From Candidatus Aenigmatarchaeota archaeon (lineage in GTDB: Archaea; Aenigmatarchaeota; Aenigmatarchaeia; QMZP01): DNA of 19,852 nucleotides. The notes below the pieces were generated by a model, which worked only from the letters and a program-made list of their open reading frames with translations, made no database searches and was not told the origin of the DNA. Where the stretch lies: positions 1 to 19,852 of the forward strand of contig JACQOD010000096.1 in assembly GCA_016202725.1 (NCBI GenBank), given 5' to 3'. Position numbers and translations under genes: made by a program. Shown here piece by piece: positions 1 to 7,449 of the stretch (the first letter of the stretch is position 1; each line of letters opens with the position of its first letter).

Positions 1-68
1 CCAACAATGCGGGAACAATGAAATCAGCACCAAGAGCACCTGCGGTGGTCAATGAGCTAAACACATAC
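1..68 (+). mobile_element. MITE-1 copy, cut by the window edge
   Basis: This is the right-hand part of the 102-104 bp element seen complete at 1700-1803, 6529-6630 and 13026-13129. It ends with the terminal sequence AGCTAAACACATAC (55-68), identical to the ends of the copies at 6529 and 13026, and its interior matches them closely. The left end lies outside the window, so its target duplication cannot be checked. The 8 bases after it are GACAGTTT. Confidence 0.85.
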
Positions 69-94
69 GACAGTTTATTCTGTGGCAACACCTA

Positions 95-202
95 AGAGCC
101 CGTACGAAAACTCATACGCTTCTCAGAAGGGGAGTGGAGAACCAGCTCAGCACTGTTGCGCACGCGGGTCGTCTCCGCCAGCAGAGTATTCGTATAGGCT
201 CT
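95..202. repeat. 108-bp segment bounded by inverted repeats
   Basis: The left end AGAGCCCGTACGAAAACTC and the inverted right end AGAGCCTATACGAATACTC match at 16 of 19 positions. The segment has no convincing ORF and lies 26 bp from the MITE-1 fragment, downstream of the helicase gene. It could be a second kind of small inverted-repeat element or a long stem in the 3' region of the helicase transcript. I see no convincing target duplication and no second copy in the window, so mobility is not shown. Confidence 0.45.
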
Positions 203-247
203 AAAGGGAGCGCTGCCGCTGGGGGAGAGAAAGAAGGGAAACCCCCT

Positions 248-1462
248 TCAGAACCGGCGGGCGAACCGCCTGCTCCCGTGACGTCGGGGAGGGCCCCGGA
301 ACCCGCCACGGAAAGGCCGGTCGAGCCCGCCTTCCCGGTCCATCAGGCGGGGATTGAAGGGAATGCGGGGGTATTCGCCTGCTTCTTCCCGGTCAATGTC
401 CCGCACGCTGGTCACGCGGCGGAAGTTCAGGTAGTCGGTGGGGCTGATGAGGGAGACGGCCATCCCCTTCTCCCCGGCGCGGGCCGTGCGGCCCACGCGG
501 TGGGTGTAGTCATCTGCTTCCTCGGGGGCGTTGTAGTTGTAGATGTGGGTCACGCCCTTGATGTCCAGCCCCCTTGCCGCCACGTCAGTGGCGACCAGGA
601 CCAGGGTCTTGCCCTGGTGGAACTCCGCCAGGACCTGCTCTCGCCGGCCCTGGGTCAGCCCGCCATGCAGGGCCTTCGCCGTGATCCCCTGGCGGTGCAG
701 GTTGTTCGCGACCAGGTCCACGGTAGACCGCTTGCCGCAGAACACCATGCTCCGCGGAGGGCGGTGGGTGCGGAGGAGGTGCACCAGCAACGAGAACTTC
801 TCGTTGTCGAGGCAGTCCAGGTAGCTCTCCTTCAGGAGGGAGGAGTCCACGAACTGGCGCGTGCTGACCTCCGCAGGCTCCCGCAGGTAGCGGAGGCTGA
901 TGTCCCTGACCTCCCAGGGCATGGTGGCCGAGAACAGCATGGTCTGCCGTTCCCTGGGCACCTGCTTCAGGATGGTCTCCACGTCCTCGATGAAGCCCAT
1001 CTCCAGCATGCGATCAGCCTCGTCCAGCACCACGTGGGTGATCTTCTGGAGGCGGGCGTTCCCCTGGCGCAGGTGGTCGAGCATCCTGCCAGGAGTGGCC
1101 ACGATGACCTCCGCTTGCCGGAGGCCGTGGACCTGGGGCTCGAAGCCCACTCCCCCATACACGGTCACGACGCCGAAGCGCCCGCCGCCGATCTTCTCGA
1201 ATTCCTCGCTGACCTGCTTGGCGAGCTCGCGCGTGGGCGTGAGGACCAGGGCCTGGGGGCCCTGCCCCTTCTGGATCTTCTCCAGGATGGGGATGGCGAA
1301 GGCCATGGTCTTGCCGGACCCTGTCTCGCTCTGGGCGATGATGTCCTTCCCCTGCTTCAGGAGCGGGATCGTCTGCTCCTGGATGGCGGTGGGCTGGGTG
1401 AACCCCCGCTGTTCGATGGTCGACAGCAGCGCGCTGTCAATACCCATGTCTTTGAATTCCAT
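248..1462 (-). CDS. DEAD-box ATP-dependent RNA helicase
   Basis: 404 aa. All superfamily 2 DEAD-box motifs are visible in order: the Q motif FTQPTAIQEQ (about 21-30), motif I AQSETGSGKT (43-52), Ia PTRELA, Ib TPGR, motif II DEAD (147-150), motif III SAT (178-180), motif V ATDVAARGLD (291-300) and motif VI HRVGRTARAG (321-330). The last 25 residues are rich in Arg and Gly, which usually helps RNA binding in this family. It is expected to unwind short RNA duplexes in the cytoplasm using ATP, for example in ribosome assembly or cold adaptation. The frame is open to 1507, but the ATG at 1462 is preferred because AAGGAG lies just upstream and the encoded protein starts directly at the usual MEFKDMG-like N-terminus. 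The gene has its own TATA box at 1603-1612 and a leader of about 116 nt. The exact subfamily is not determinable here. Confidence 0.95.
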   Translation of the reverse strand: MEFKDMGIDSALLSTIEQRGFTQPTAIQEQTIPLLKQGKDIIAQSETGSGKTMAFAIPILEKIQKGQGPQALVLTPTRELAKQVSEEFEKIGGGRFGVVTVYGGVGFEPQVHGLRQAEVIVATPGRMLDHLRQGNARLQKITHVVLDEADRMLEMGFIEDVETILKQVPRERQTMLFSATMPWEVRDISLRYLREPAEVSTRQFVDSSLLKESYLDCLDNEKFSLLVHLLRTHRPPRSMVFCGKRSTVDLVANNLHRQGITAKALHGGLTQGRREQVLAEFHQGKTLVLVATDVAARGLDIKGVTHIYNYNAPEEADDYTHRVGRTARAGEKGMAVSLISPTDYLNFRRVTSVRDIDREEAGEYPRIPFNPRLMDREGGLDRPFRGGFRGPPRRHGSRRFARRF

Positions 1463-1578
1463 TGTAGCTCCTTGTGCAGTCCTACTGCAGTTCTTCACGA
1501 AATGCAAAAAAGTGCATAGAATCAGCGACCCGAAAGGGTGTCCGACGCTATGGCCCCGCAGGGCGTCACTTTTCCATT
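1463..1578 (-). promoter_or_regulatory. long structured 5' leader of the DEAD-box helicase gene
   Basis: With the TATA box at 1603-1612, transcription should start near 1578, leaving about 116 untranslated nucleotides. On the minus strand the leader contains an ACCC/GGGT hairpin with a TTTC loop, a TGCA/TGCA hairpin around a run of six T, and CTGCAGT followed by ACTGCA just before the AAGGAG ribosome site. The last pair could place the ribosome site in or beside a stem. A leader of similar length is known for a cold-induced archaeal deaD gene (Methanococcoides burtonii). That this leader regulates is inference. Confidence 0.4.
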
Positions 1579-1579
1579 T

Positions 1580-1657
1580 CTAACCAGGGATGGGATCCTG
1601 GCTATATAAAGGTTTTCCGGTGCTGGGCCCCCCGTTTTTCCCGCACATCCGCGCCAT
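1580..1657 (-). CDS. possible 25-aa peptide between MITE and helicase promoter
   Basis: A short frame from ATG 1657 to TAG 1580 is preceded by AAGGAGT at good spacing (6 nt). The peptide (MARMCGKNGG...) is not recognised. The same frame stays open upstream and would start at an ATG inside the terminal repeat of the MITE at 1705, adding 16 residues rich in Glu, Lys and Ala. The helicase TATA box lies inside this frame. It may be a real small gene whose upstream region was split by the MITE, or chance. Only the ribosome site supports it. Confidence 0.25.
   Translation of the reverse strand: MARMCGKNGGPSTGKPLYSQDPIPG
1603..1612 (-). promoter_or_regulatory. TATA box for the DEAD-box helicase
   Basis: CCTTTATATA on the minus strand is a good archaeal TATA box. 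It is the only AT-rich promoter-like site between the MITE and the helicase start at 1462. Confidence 0.6.
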
Positions 1658-1699
1658 TGCTTCACTCCTTTCCTTTTCGACCTGCGCAATGGATTTTTC

Positions 1700-1803
1700 G
1701 TACATGTTTAGCTCATTGACCACCGCAGGCGCTCTTGGTGCTGATTCCATTGTTCCCTCTTTTTTGGAAACCGATAGCATGCGTTGTGCAGCTAAACGCG
1801 TAC
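1700..1803 (-). mobile_element. MITE-1 complete copy, 104 bp
   Basis: This copy lies in the opposite orientation to the others. On the plus strand it begins GTACATGTTTAGCT and ends AGCTAAACGCGTAC, so the ends are inverted repeats with two mismatches in 14. It is flanked by GATTTTTC (1692-1699) and GATTTTCC (1804-1811), an 8-bp target duplication with one mismatch. The interior aligns with the copies at 6529 and 13026. It carries no ORF for a transposase. It lies between fttA and the helicase gene and supplies an ATG at 1705 in frame with the possible small peptide downstream. Confidence 0.9.
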
Positions 1804-1958
1804 GATTTTCCGGCGAGAAAATATCCCCGCCCTTCTCCCCGCAGGGGGTGCTTCCAGGATGGCTGCCATCCGTTCCTGCAGCCGCCGGGGTGCGCGGCCT
1901 GGGAGGGATGGCGCCGGGATGCCATCTCCGGCTCTTCGCCAGCCCCGGGATGCACTCC

Positions 1959-4900
1959 TTATTTGAGCCGGATGGCTTCCATGGGACGGGGGGCGAGGGT
2001 TTCGATGTTGAAGACGTGGTGGAGATCCCTGGCAAGCTCCTGACACTTCCGGGCTTCCCCGTGGACCGTGACGATCCGCTCGGGCCGGGAGGACAGGTGG
2101 CGGACGAAGTTCATGAGCTCATTGCGGCCGCAGTGGCCGGTCATGCCATGGACCGTGTCCACTTCCAGGTCAATCTTGAGCCCCTTGGTCTTGCCGTCCG
2201 GCCCGGTCATGGGGATCTCGCGCCAGCCCTTCTGTATGCGGGACCCGAGGGTCGCGGGATGCTGCCAGCCCACGAAGACCAGGGAATTCTTGGGGTTGGG
2301 GGCGAGGCCCTTGAGGTATTCGATGGCGGGCCCGCCGATGAGCATGCCAGAGGTGGCGACCACCACGCCCGGCTCTGCGGAGTCGATGACCGCGTCGCGC
2401 TCCTTGGGGGCGACGTTGCGGAAGATCTCGTTGGTGAAGGGGTTCTTCCCGTAGCGGAAGATGTTGCGCTGCATGGCCTGCGAGAGGAATTCAGGGTAGG
2501 CGGTATGGATCGCGGTGGCGTCCCAGATCATCCCCTCCATCCAGACCGGGTGCTGGAAGTTGTTGGCCTCCAGGATGGCCATGACCTCCTGGCCCCTGCC
2601 GACGGCGAAGGAGGGGATGAGGGCCTTGCCCCCCCGCTCCACGGTCCGGTTGACCATGTCCATGAGGCTCTTCTCCACGTCCTGGCGCGGGGGGAGGACG
2701 TCATTGGACGCCCCGTAGGTGGACTCCATGATCAGCGTCTCGACCCGCTGGAAGTCGGTCCAGGCGGGGTCGAAGAGCCTGGTGGGGCCGTACTTCAAGT
2801 CGCCCGTGTTGTGCAGGAACAGGAATCCGCTTCCTCCCGTGAAATTCTCATATCCCTCGACAGAAAAGTCATACACATATTTCCCCGTGGGCTTGACCTT
2901 GCGTATCTCCTTCACGCGGTCAAACACGAAATCGGACTCGAGGAGGAGCGTATCAGGAACGTCCATCTCCTCCAATTGGGGAATGCCGCAGGTCAGCGAA
3001 GTATTCCAGGGCGTCCTCGAGATGATGTCCTGCCCCGAGACGGACAGAGCGCGAAGCGGGATTCTGCGGTCGAAGCTCTGCTTTCTGCCTGTCCGCTGAT
3101 GGCTGGCGAGGTATGCGTCTAAGGCAGAAGCACTCTTGTTCATCATCCCCACCTGCCCATGGAAGGCCTTGATGTGGTCATACCCATAGAACGCAACGGT
3201 GTGCATGTCCGACACCTTGTTATAGAGATAGCGAGGAACAATACCAAAATGAAGGAGGAGGAAGCCGATATCCTGCATGAGGTGAGGGCTCTTACTGGTC
3301 GCGCTGATCTCATTCCCCTTTGATCGGACCCTGATGGTTCCGTCCCCCGAGAAATATCCTTTCAGGAACTGGGCGGCGACGTCCTTTCCTGCAAACAACA
3401 ATTGAGGCGGGACTCGTTTTTGCCTTGCCTTTCTGCCGCACTGCAGCACATCCTCCAGGAGGATCCTTAATGGCTTAGAGTAAAACAAGACCACGTCATC
3501 CTTCTTCCTGAGGTCCCCCTCTATGCCGAACAGGTCTCGGATAATCTTTTGCGCGTCTTCCAGGATGGATAGGTTGGTGTTCGTTATCTGAATGGTGTTC
3601 TGCTTCACCCGGACCGATCCTTCAGCCACGAAGTATCCCAGGAACCGCGCAAACTCTTTCGTGAGATGGAAGTGGGAGGGAAGACTGTGGCCCACTCGCG
3701 GATGATCGTGCACCCCGAGGGCGGAGAAGACCTTGGAGACGGTCGCTACGCGATGGCCGTATTTCTTCGCGATGCCCGTCTTGTACATCCCTCCTTCGAA
3801 GAAATCCCGCAGCCAGGACATCACTTCCCGTTTGCTGGAGGACAGGCGGAGCTTCGCCAGTTTCTTCTCGTACGATAGCAGAAGACGGTCGAGGAGCTGG
3901 TGATCGTTCACGTGGATGCGCACTTTATCTTTGTACGCGAATAGGTCCAGCACGCGCTTTCCGGGCGATTCGGGGAGCTGTCTTGGTCCAAGGATGTAGT
4001 CCCCCCTCCCCAGCTCGCCCACCTTGACTGCCTGCACCCGTCCTCCCTGGGCGGTGAAGACGCTATGGGACCTCGTCACCATCGCCTTCTTGCCGCTCTC
4101 CGTGCATATTTCATAGAGTTCCTCGGTGATCGGATGCCGGACAAAACGGGTAATGTCCTTCACTTCTGTCCTGAAGGTGCGGGGATTGAAGGCGATCGTC
4201 TTCAGGCCGTCCACGTTAGGCATGTCCTCAACCGGTCCGCGTCTCTCAACCAAGGCGGGGTGAGCAGAGAACGCGCGGTCAATGATCTTTCCTATGGGCT
4301 GAAAATGGACACTGTCTTCGGCGTCAAGAACGGTCACTGGCGTTGATCCGTCAAGGGAGTATAAAATGTTGTGGAGGCCGTCCCCGATGTGCAGATGGAC
4401 CAGCGAGCTGCCGAGGAGATGGCCCGCGGGCTGGAGGGTGAGCCGGATGTCGGGGGTGATGTCCGAGACCTCCCCGTAGTTGAGGGCGACGGAGTGCTTG
4501 ACCATCTTCTCCACGGCCTTCTTCGGATAGGGGGGGTTGATCCCGTTCTTCTGGCAGATGTCGATGTAGTCCAGGCAGAGCATGACGATCGTGTCCCGGG
4601 TCGGGGCGGTGCAGTACAAGGGACCCGTGAACCCCTGCTCGTAGAGGAAGGGGATGAGGGCGCCGTGGTCGATGTGGGAATGGGACAGGATCACTGCATC
4701 CAGGTTGTCGATGTTGTACTCCGGCGCGTTGAACAGCGGGAATTCCCCGTTCCCCGGGGTGATGCCGCAGTCCAGCAGGACGTTGGAATACCTGGTTTGG
4801 ACCAGGAAGCTGCTCCTGCCGACCTGGCGGGCGGCGCCCAGGCAGGAGACCCGGACCCAGTTCTCGCCCTTGTCCAGCTCGGTGTTGATGCGCTGGCCGA

Positions 4901-5378
4901 TCTTGTTGAGGAACTTCTTGCGGTAGTCGATCTCGGTGTGGAGGAGGTTCCGCACCGCCCGGACGACCGAGGACTTCATGGCGGGGGCGCGCTCGATCTT
5001 GGGCAGCCAGCAGGTCTTGTTGCGGATGTCCCGGAAGGTCTCCCCGCCCTTGCCAATGACCAATCCCGGTTTGGCGCACTCGATGATCACCTTGCCCAGC
5101 TCGGGCTCGAAGTAGATCTCCTGGATCCCCGCTTCGGCGGGGATGGTCTTCTGGATGTAGTCCTTGGCGGTCTCGGGGTCCTGCGTGATCGAAAGATCGG
5201 GCCGGAGCTCGACCCGCTTCTTGATCTCGCGGACGATCGCCTTGATCGTGTCCTCGCCGTTCTGGAAGAACTCCTTGTTCTTCGTGTAGAGCACGATCTC
5301 CGAAGCTTCAAACTTCACTTCGGAGATATCTGCATGCGCAGGGAGCTTGCTTTCCAGCTCTTTCAGGATCGTTGCCAT
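1959..5378 (-). CDS. fttA: FttA/aCPSF1 transcription-termination ribonuclease with intein
   Basis: 1139 aa. The extein is 622 aa (1-340 plus 858-1139), the usual length for archaeal CPSF1. It has N-terminal KH domains with GKGG at 109-112, a metallo-beta-lactamase domain with HSHIDH (233-238) and PAGH (His320), and a beta-CASP domain with Glu885 (ESTYGA), His1077/His1082 and the C-terminal motif His1106 (VHGE). The family cuts nascent RNA with a zinc-dependent active site, 5'-to-3' exonuclease activity following, and terminates transcription by RNA polymerase. Residues 341-857 are an intein, removed by self-splicing to restore the metal-binding segment TGDLKYG. The ATG at 5378 follows psmB by 80 bp with no clear promoter, so co-transcription with psmB is likely. 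Long open frames on the opposite strand here are shadows. Confidence 0.96.
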   Translation of the reverse strand: MATILKELESKLPAHADISEVKFEASEIVLYTKNKEFFQNGEDTIKAIVREIKKRVELRPDLSITQDPETAKDYIQKTIPAEAGIQEIYFEPELGKVIIECAKPGLVIGKGGETFRDIRNKTCWLPKIERAPAMKSSVVRAVRNLLHTEIDYRKKFLNKIGQRINTELDKGENWVRVSCLGAARQVGRSSFLVQTRYSNVLLDCGITPGNGEFPLFNAPEYNIDNLDAVILSHSHIDHGALIPFLYEQGFTGPLYCTAPTRDTIVMLCLDYIDICQKNGINPPYPKKAVEKMVKHSVALNYGEVSDITPDIRLTLQPAGHLLGSSLVHLHIGDGLHNILYSLDGSTPVTVLDAEDSVHFQPIGKIIDRAFSAHPALVERRGPVEDMPNVDGLKTIAFNPRTFRTEVKDITRFVRHPITEELYEICTESGKKAMVTRSHSVFTAQGGRVQAVKVGELGRGDYILGPRQLPESPGKRVLDLFAYKDKVRIHVNDHQLLDRLLLSYEKKLAKLRLSSSKREVMSWLRDFFEGGMYKTGIAKKYGHRVATVSKVFSALGVHDHPRVGHSLPSHFHLTKEFARFLGYFVAEGSVRVKQNTIQITNTNLSILEDAQKIIRDLFGIEGDLRKKDDVVLFYSKPLRILLEDVLQCGRKARQKRVPPQLLFAGKDVAAQFLKGYFSGDGTIRVRSKGNEISATSKSPHLMQDIGFLLLHFGIVPRYLYNKVSDMHTVAFYGYDHIKAFHGQVGMMNKSASALDAYLASHQRTGRKQSFDRRIPLRALSVSGQDIISRTPWNTSLTCGIPQLEEMDVPDTLLLESDFVFDRVKEIRKVKPTGKYVYDFSVEGYENFTGGSGFLFLHNTGDLKYGPTRLFDPAWTDFQRVETLIMESTYGASNDVLPPRQDVEKSLMDMVNRTVERGGKALIPSFAVGRGQEVMAILEANNFQHPVWMEGMIWDATAIHTAYPEFLSQAMQRNIFRYGKNPFTNEIFRNVAPKERDAVIDSAEPGVVVATSGMLIGGPAIEYLKGLAPNPKNSLVFVGWQHPATLGSRIQKGWREIPMTGPDGKTKGLKIDLEVDTVHGMTGHCGRNELMNFVRHLSSRPERIVTVHGEARKCQELARDLHHVFNIETLAPRPMEAIRLK
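2808..4358 (-). other. intein with LAGLIDADG homing endonuclease in FttA
   Basis: 517 residues (Ser341-Asn857 of the precursor). The splicing blocks are clear: block A SLDGSTPVTV with Ser at position 1, block B VTRSHSVF (Thr435, His438), block F YVYDFSVEGYENF (834-846), and block G ending His856-Asn857 followed by extein Thr858. The endonuclease motifs are FLGYFVAEG (Glu586) and FLKGYFSGDG (Asp679). Both acidic residues are present, so both splicing and DNA cutting could be active. A helix-turn-helix-like stretch (about 515-556) lies between block B and the first motif. The intein sits two residues before zinc-ligand Asp860, so the enzyme cannot form its active site before splicing. Confidence 0.95.
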
Positions 5379-5458
5379 AGCGTGATCAGCCCTTCGGAAC
5401 CCCGGGCACTGCAGCCAACGGGGAAATCTCGGAAGGAACCGGGGGTAAGCAGAAGGGA

Positions 5459-6097
5459 TTACGATTTGAGGAGGCGCCTGACCTCGTCGGGGGCAATCCG
5501 GCGGAAGCCCTTGACGTCCATGACGGCCAGGTCAATGCCGTCCCCGCCAGAGGCGATGTCCCGCTTGGTGGCTGCGTTGATGGCGTCCGCGACAAGCTTC
5601 TTCCCGGTCTCCAGGTCCATGCCCTTCTTGTAATCGTGCTCCAGCACCCCGAACGCCATGGGGCTGCCCGAACCCGAGGAATAGAATTCCTGCTCCTCGA
5701 TCACCGAGCCGTCCGCGGCCAGGGAGTAGAGCCTGGGAGCGGTGTCGTAGCCCCCGACGACGAGCTGGACGTAGTAGGGGTAATACCTCCTGCCGTAGAG
5801 GATGTTGGCGATGAGCTGGGAGGCTGCATGGACAGAGATGCGGCGGTCTTCCTTGAGCTTGAAGAGCCTGAGTTCGGCCTTGATGTAGCGCTCGAGCGCG
5901 AGGGCGTCGCCCACCAGGCCGGCGATCGTCATGCCGACGTGGTCGTCGAGCTGCTTGATCTTCTCGGTGGACTTGCTGGCGACGAGGTAGCCCATCGTGG
6001 CCTTGCGGTCCGCGCCCAGGACGACGGCGTTCGCGCATACCAGGCCGACGGTCGTCGTGCCGGTTTCCACTTGTTTTCGAAGCTCTTGGGTATCCAT
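5459..6097 (-). CDS. psmB: archaeal proteasome beta subunit
   Basis: 212 aa. This is the N-terminal-nucleophile hydrolase that forms the inner rings of the 20S proteasome and degrades proteins in the cytoplasm. A 13-residue propeptide ending in Gly13 precedes the catalytic Thr14 (ETG/TTTVG). Counted from this threonine as residue 1, Asp17 (GADRKAT) and Lys33 (STEK) fall at the positions conserved in active beta subunits, and the SSGSGSP segment (about 142-148 of the precursor) is the usual serine-rich loop near the active site. Length is normal for the family. The gene has a TATA box at 6145-6153, giving a leader of about 25 nt with no clear Shine-Dalgarno site. fttA follows after 80 bp on the same strand, a neighbourhood found in other archaea. 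Confidence 0.96.
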   Translation of the reverse strand: MDTQELRKQVETGTTTVGLVCANAVVLGADRKATMGYLVASKSTEKIKQLDDHVGMTIAGLVGDALALERYIKAELRLFKLKEDRRISVHAASQLIANILYGRRYYPYYVQLVVGGYDTAPRLYSLAADGSVIEEQEFYSSGSGSPMAFGVLEHDYKKGMDLETGKKLVADAINAATKRDIASGGDGIDLAVMDVKGFRRIAPDEVRRLLKS

Positions 6098-6144
6098 AGG
6101 GGATCACGGTTCAGAACGGAACTGTGTATTACTGGGAGCCGCCC

Positions 6145-6153
6145 TTTATAAAG
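6145..6153 (-). promoter_or_regulatory. TATA box for psmB (and probably fttA)
   Basis: TTTATAAAG, a near-consensus archaeal TATA box, is centred about 52 bp upstream of the psmB start, so transcription should begin near 6123. The next upstream gene ends at 6170 on the same strand, so this marks a new transcription unit. Confidence 0.7.
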
Positions 6154-6169
6154 GTTCCCCCGGGGGAAG

Positions 6170-6457
6170 TTATCCCCGGTGGGTGAAGCGCATCCGGACC
6201 GCGCGCACCTGTCCATCCGGCCGCACCTCCATCTCGTACGGCGGGTCGTCCGGACCCAAAGTAGCAACCACCTCCGCCTCGTCGAGGGGATAGACGATGC
6301 GGACGCCGCCGCGGGTTTCGCCGGCCCCCTCGCGGGAGCGATAGATGCGCGAACACTCTCCCTCGCACGCAAACAGGTAGACGTCCCGCCCCTGGGCGGC
6401 ATTGTCGGGCAGGGGCCCGGGAGGATCATGCGGGGCTAGCGATGCATGGGCATCCAT
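6170..6457 (-). CDS. hypothetical protein, 95 aa
   Basis: The frame is open much further upstream, through the MITE, but the ATG at 6457 is preferred because GAGGAGA lies at good spacing upstream. The N-terminal 23 residues are Pro- and Asp-rich and probably disordered. The remainder reads like a compact beta-rich domain (RDVYLFACEGECSRIYR at about 24-40, then VRIVYPLDEAEVVATLG and YEMEVRPDGQVRAVRMRF). Two cysteines lie close together (Cys31, Cys35), but no full metal site is visible. I do not recognise the family. It lies between psmB and the zinc-ribbon gene on the same strand, with a MITE 71 bp upstream of its start. Confidence 0.6.
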   Translation of the reverse strand: MDAHASLAPHDPPGPLPDNAAQGRDVYLFACEGECSRIYRSREGAGETRGGVRIVYPLDEAEVVATLGPDDPPYEMEVRPDGQVRAVRMRFTHRG

Positions 6458-6528
6458 GGCAGTTCTCCTCTTCGGCATTCGACATGGAGGCGGTCCATAC
6501 AGGCAATCGTCGCGATGATTGAAAAGGC

Positions 6529-6630
6529 GTACGTGTTTAGCTGCCAAACACATGCTACCGGTTTCCAAAAAGGGGAAAAATGAAATCAGAAGCAAGAGAA
6601 CCTGCGGTGTGCAATGAGCTAAACACATAC
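6529..6630 (+). mobile_element. MITE-1 complete copy, 102 bp
   Basis: It begins GTACGTGTTTAGCT and ends AGCTAAACACATAC, inverted repeats with one mismatch in 14. It is flanked by GAAAAGGC (6521-6528) and GAAAAAGC (6631-6638), an 8-bp duplication with one mismatch. Its right edge is 7 bp from the stop codon of the zinc-ribbon gene, and the downstream duplication touches that stop codon. It has no ORF of its own. Confidence 0.92.
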
Positions 6631-6637
6631 GAAAAAG

Positions 6638-7066
6638 CTATGCTTCGCCCTGTTCTGGAGCTGGCTCGGCAGGAGCGGGACTCGCCGGGTCCTTGGGGAG
6701 CTTCTTGATGCCCTTCAGGATGGTGGACAAATCCAGGTTGTATTTCCCCTCTGCCGTGCGGATGACGAGCGGCTTCTGGCTGAACAGGTTGGTCACGTCG
6801 ATCTTGTACTTCCCCGGGGAGACCACCCTGATGGCCTCAATGTCCAGGATGACGGTCTCTTCCTCAGAGCCGGCGATCTCGCGGACGTCCTGCTCGATCT
6901 CCTGGATCTCCGCCTTGGTGATCTGCTCCACCTCCTTTTCCAGGGCGGCGAGGGCCTCCTGGCGGACGTAGAAGAAGAACTTCGAGCCGCAGGCGTCGCA
7001 TCCGGAGAGGAGGTAGGGGGCGTCGTCCCCGTGGATCTTCCCGCAGTTGGTGCACTTGTTGGGCAT
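6638..7066 (-). CDS. archaeal zinc-ribbon protein, DUF2072 type
   Basis: 142 aa. The N-terminus carries a zinc ribbon made of CTNCG (Cys5, Cys8) and CDACG (Cys23, Cys26). A Glu-rich helix follows (about 35-70), then a beta-rich segment (VILDIEAIRVVSPGKYKIDVTNLF, about 72-95) and a Pro/Ala/Glu tail. This matches the archaeal 'Zn-ribbon containing protein' family, whose gene usually lies beside those for a DUF2073 protein and an Era-like GTPase. Here those two are on the same strand but about 4 kb upstream (11109-12141), separated by accessory genes. The molecular role is not established. AAGGAGG lies directly before the ATG, and a weak TATA-like CATAAAAAC is about 26 bp upstream. Confidence 0.88.
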   Translation of the reverse strand: MPNKCTNCGKIHGDDAPYLLSGCDACGSKFFFYVRQEALAALEKEVEQITKAEIQEIEQDVREIAGSEEETVILDIEAIRVVSPGKYKIDVTNLFSQKPLVIRTAEGKYNLDLSTILKGIKKLPKDPASPAPAEPAPEQGEA

Positions 7067-7218
7067 ACCCCTCCTTGGGGAGCGGGTTTTTATGCGCGCA
7101 GGGCGGCGGCCGCGGGAGCCGGCGGGTACGTGTGCAGCTGGTGAGGGGCTTATTGGCGATGCATGCTGGGGGCGGTCCTGTCAAAACTGGGAACGCCGCG
7201 ACAGACAAGGCGCGTCCG

Positions 7219-7341
7219 AGCAAAACACATACGCCAGCGGGATGTGCCTGGGATGCATGCGGAGCCGCCAAACGGATGCTGTCGGTTTCCAAAGGGAGAC
7301 AAAGGAATCAGAACAAGCGAGCCTGCGGTGTGCAATGAGCT
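7219..7341 (+). mobile_element. decayed MITE-1 copy plus a solo MITE end
   Basis: 7263-7341 aligns with the interior of the complete elements (GCCAAACGGATGCTGTCGG..., then CCTGCGGTGTGCAATGAGCT) but has lost both terminal repeats. Just to its left, 7219-7232 reads AGCAAAACACATAC, one mismatch from the right-hand end of the intact copies, without the rest of an element. The arrangement suggests an old nested or rearranged insertion. It fills much of the gap between the zinc-ribbon gene and the ATPase gene at 7450. Confidence 0.7.
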
Positions 7342-7375
7342 TCACCCGCTGCCTGGCGAGGGCCTGGATGTTCAC

Positions 7376-7429
7376 TATAATGAGCAAAATGACCTCTTTT
7401 TGCTCAGTATACTGATCATCTTTATAAGG
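7376..7429 (+). promoter_or_regulatory. promoter with 14-bp inverted repeat upstream of ATPase gene
   Basis: The arms TATAATGAGCAAAA (7376-7389) and TTTTGCTCAGTATA (7398-7411) are inverted repeats with one mismatch and an 8-bp spacer. Ten bases later comes the TATA box TTTATAAGG (7421-7429), about 25 bp before the ATG at 7450, so the transcript is probably leaderless. The palindrome lies where an activator, or a repressor blocking the basal factors, could bind. The regulator is unknown. Confidence 0.6.
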
Positions 7430-7449
7430 AGGCGCGCCTAAAAACTGCT

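Noticed and set aside
134..1519. Long plus-strand open frame opposite the helicase
   Set aside because: It is the reverse of a clear DEAD-box gene in GC-rich DNA; the translation shows no motif and has no ribosome site. The same holds for the long frames opposite fttA (1590-3122, 4371-5633) and opposite the HerA-like ATPase (13953-16313).
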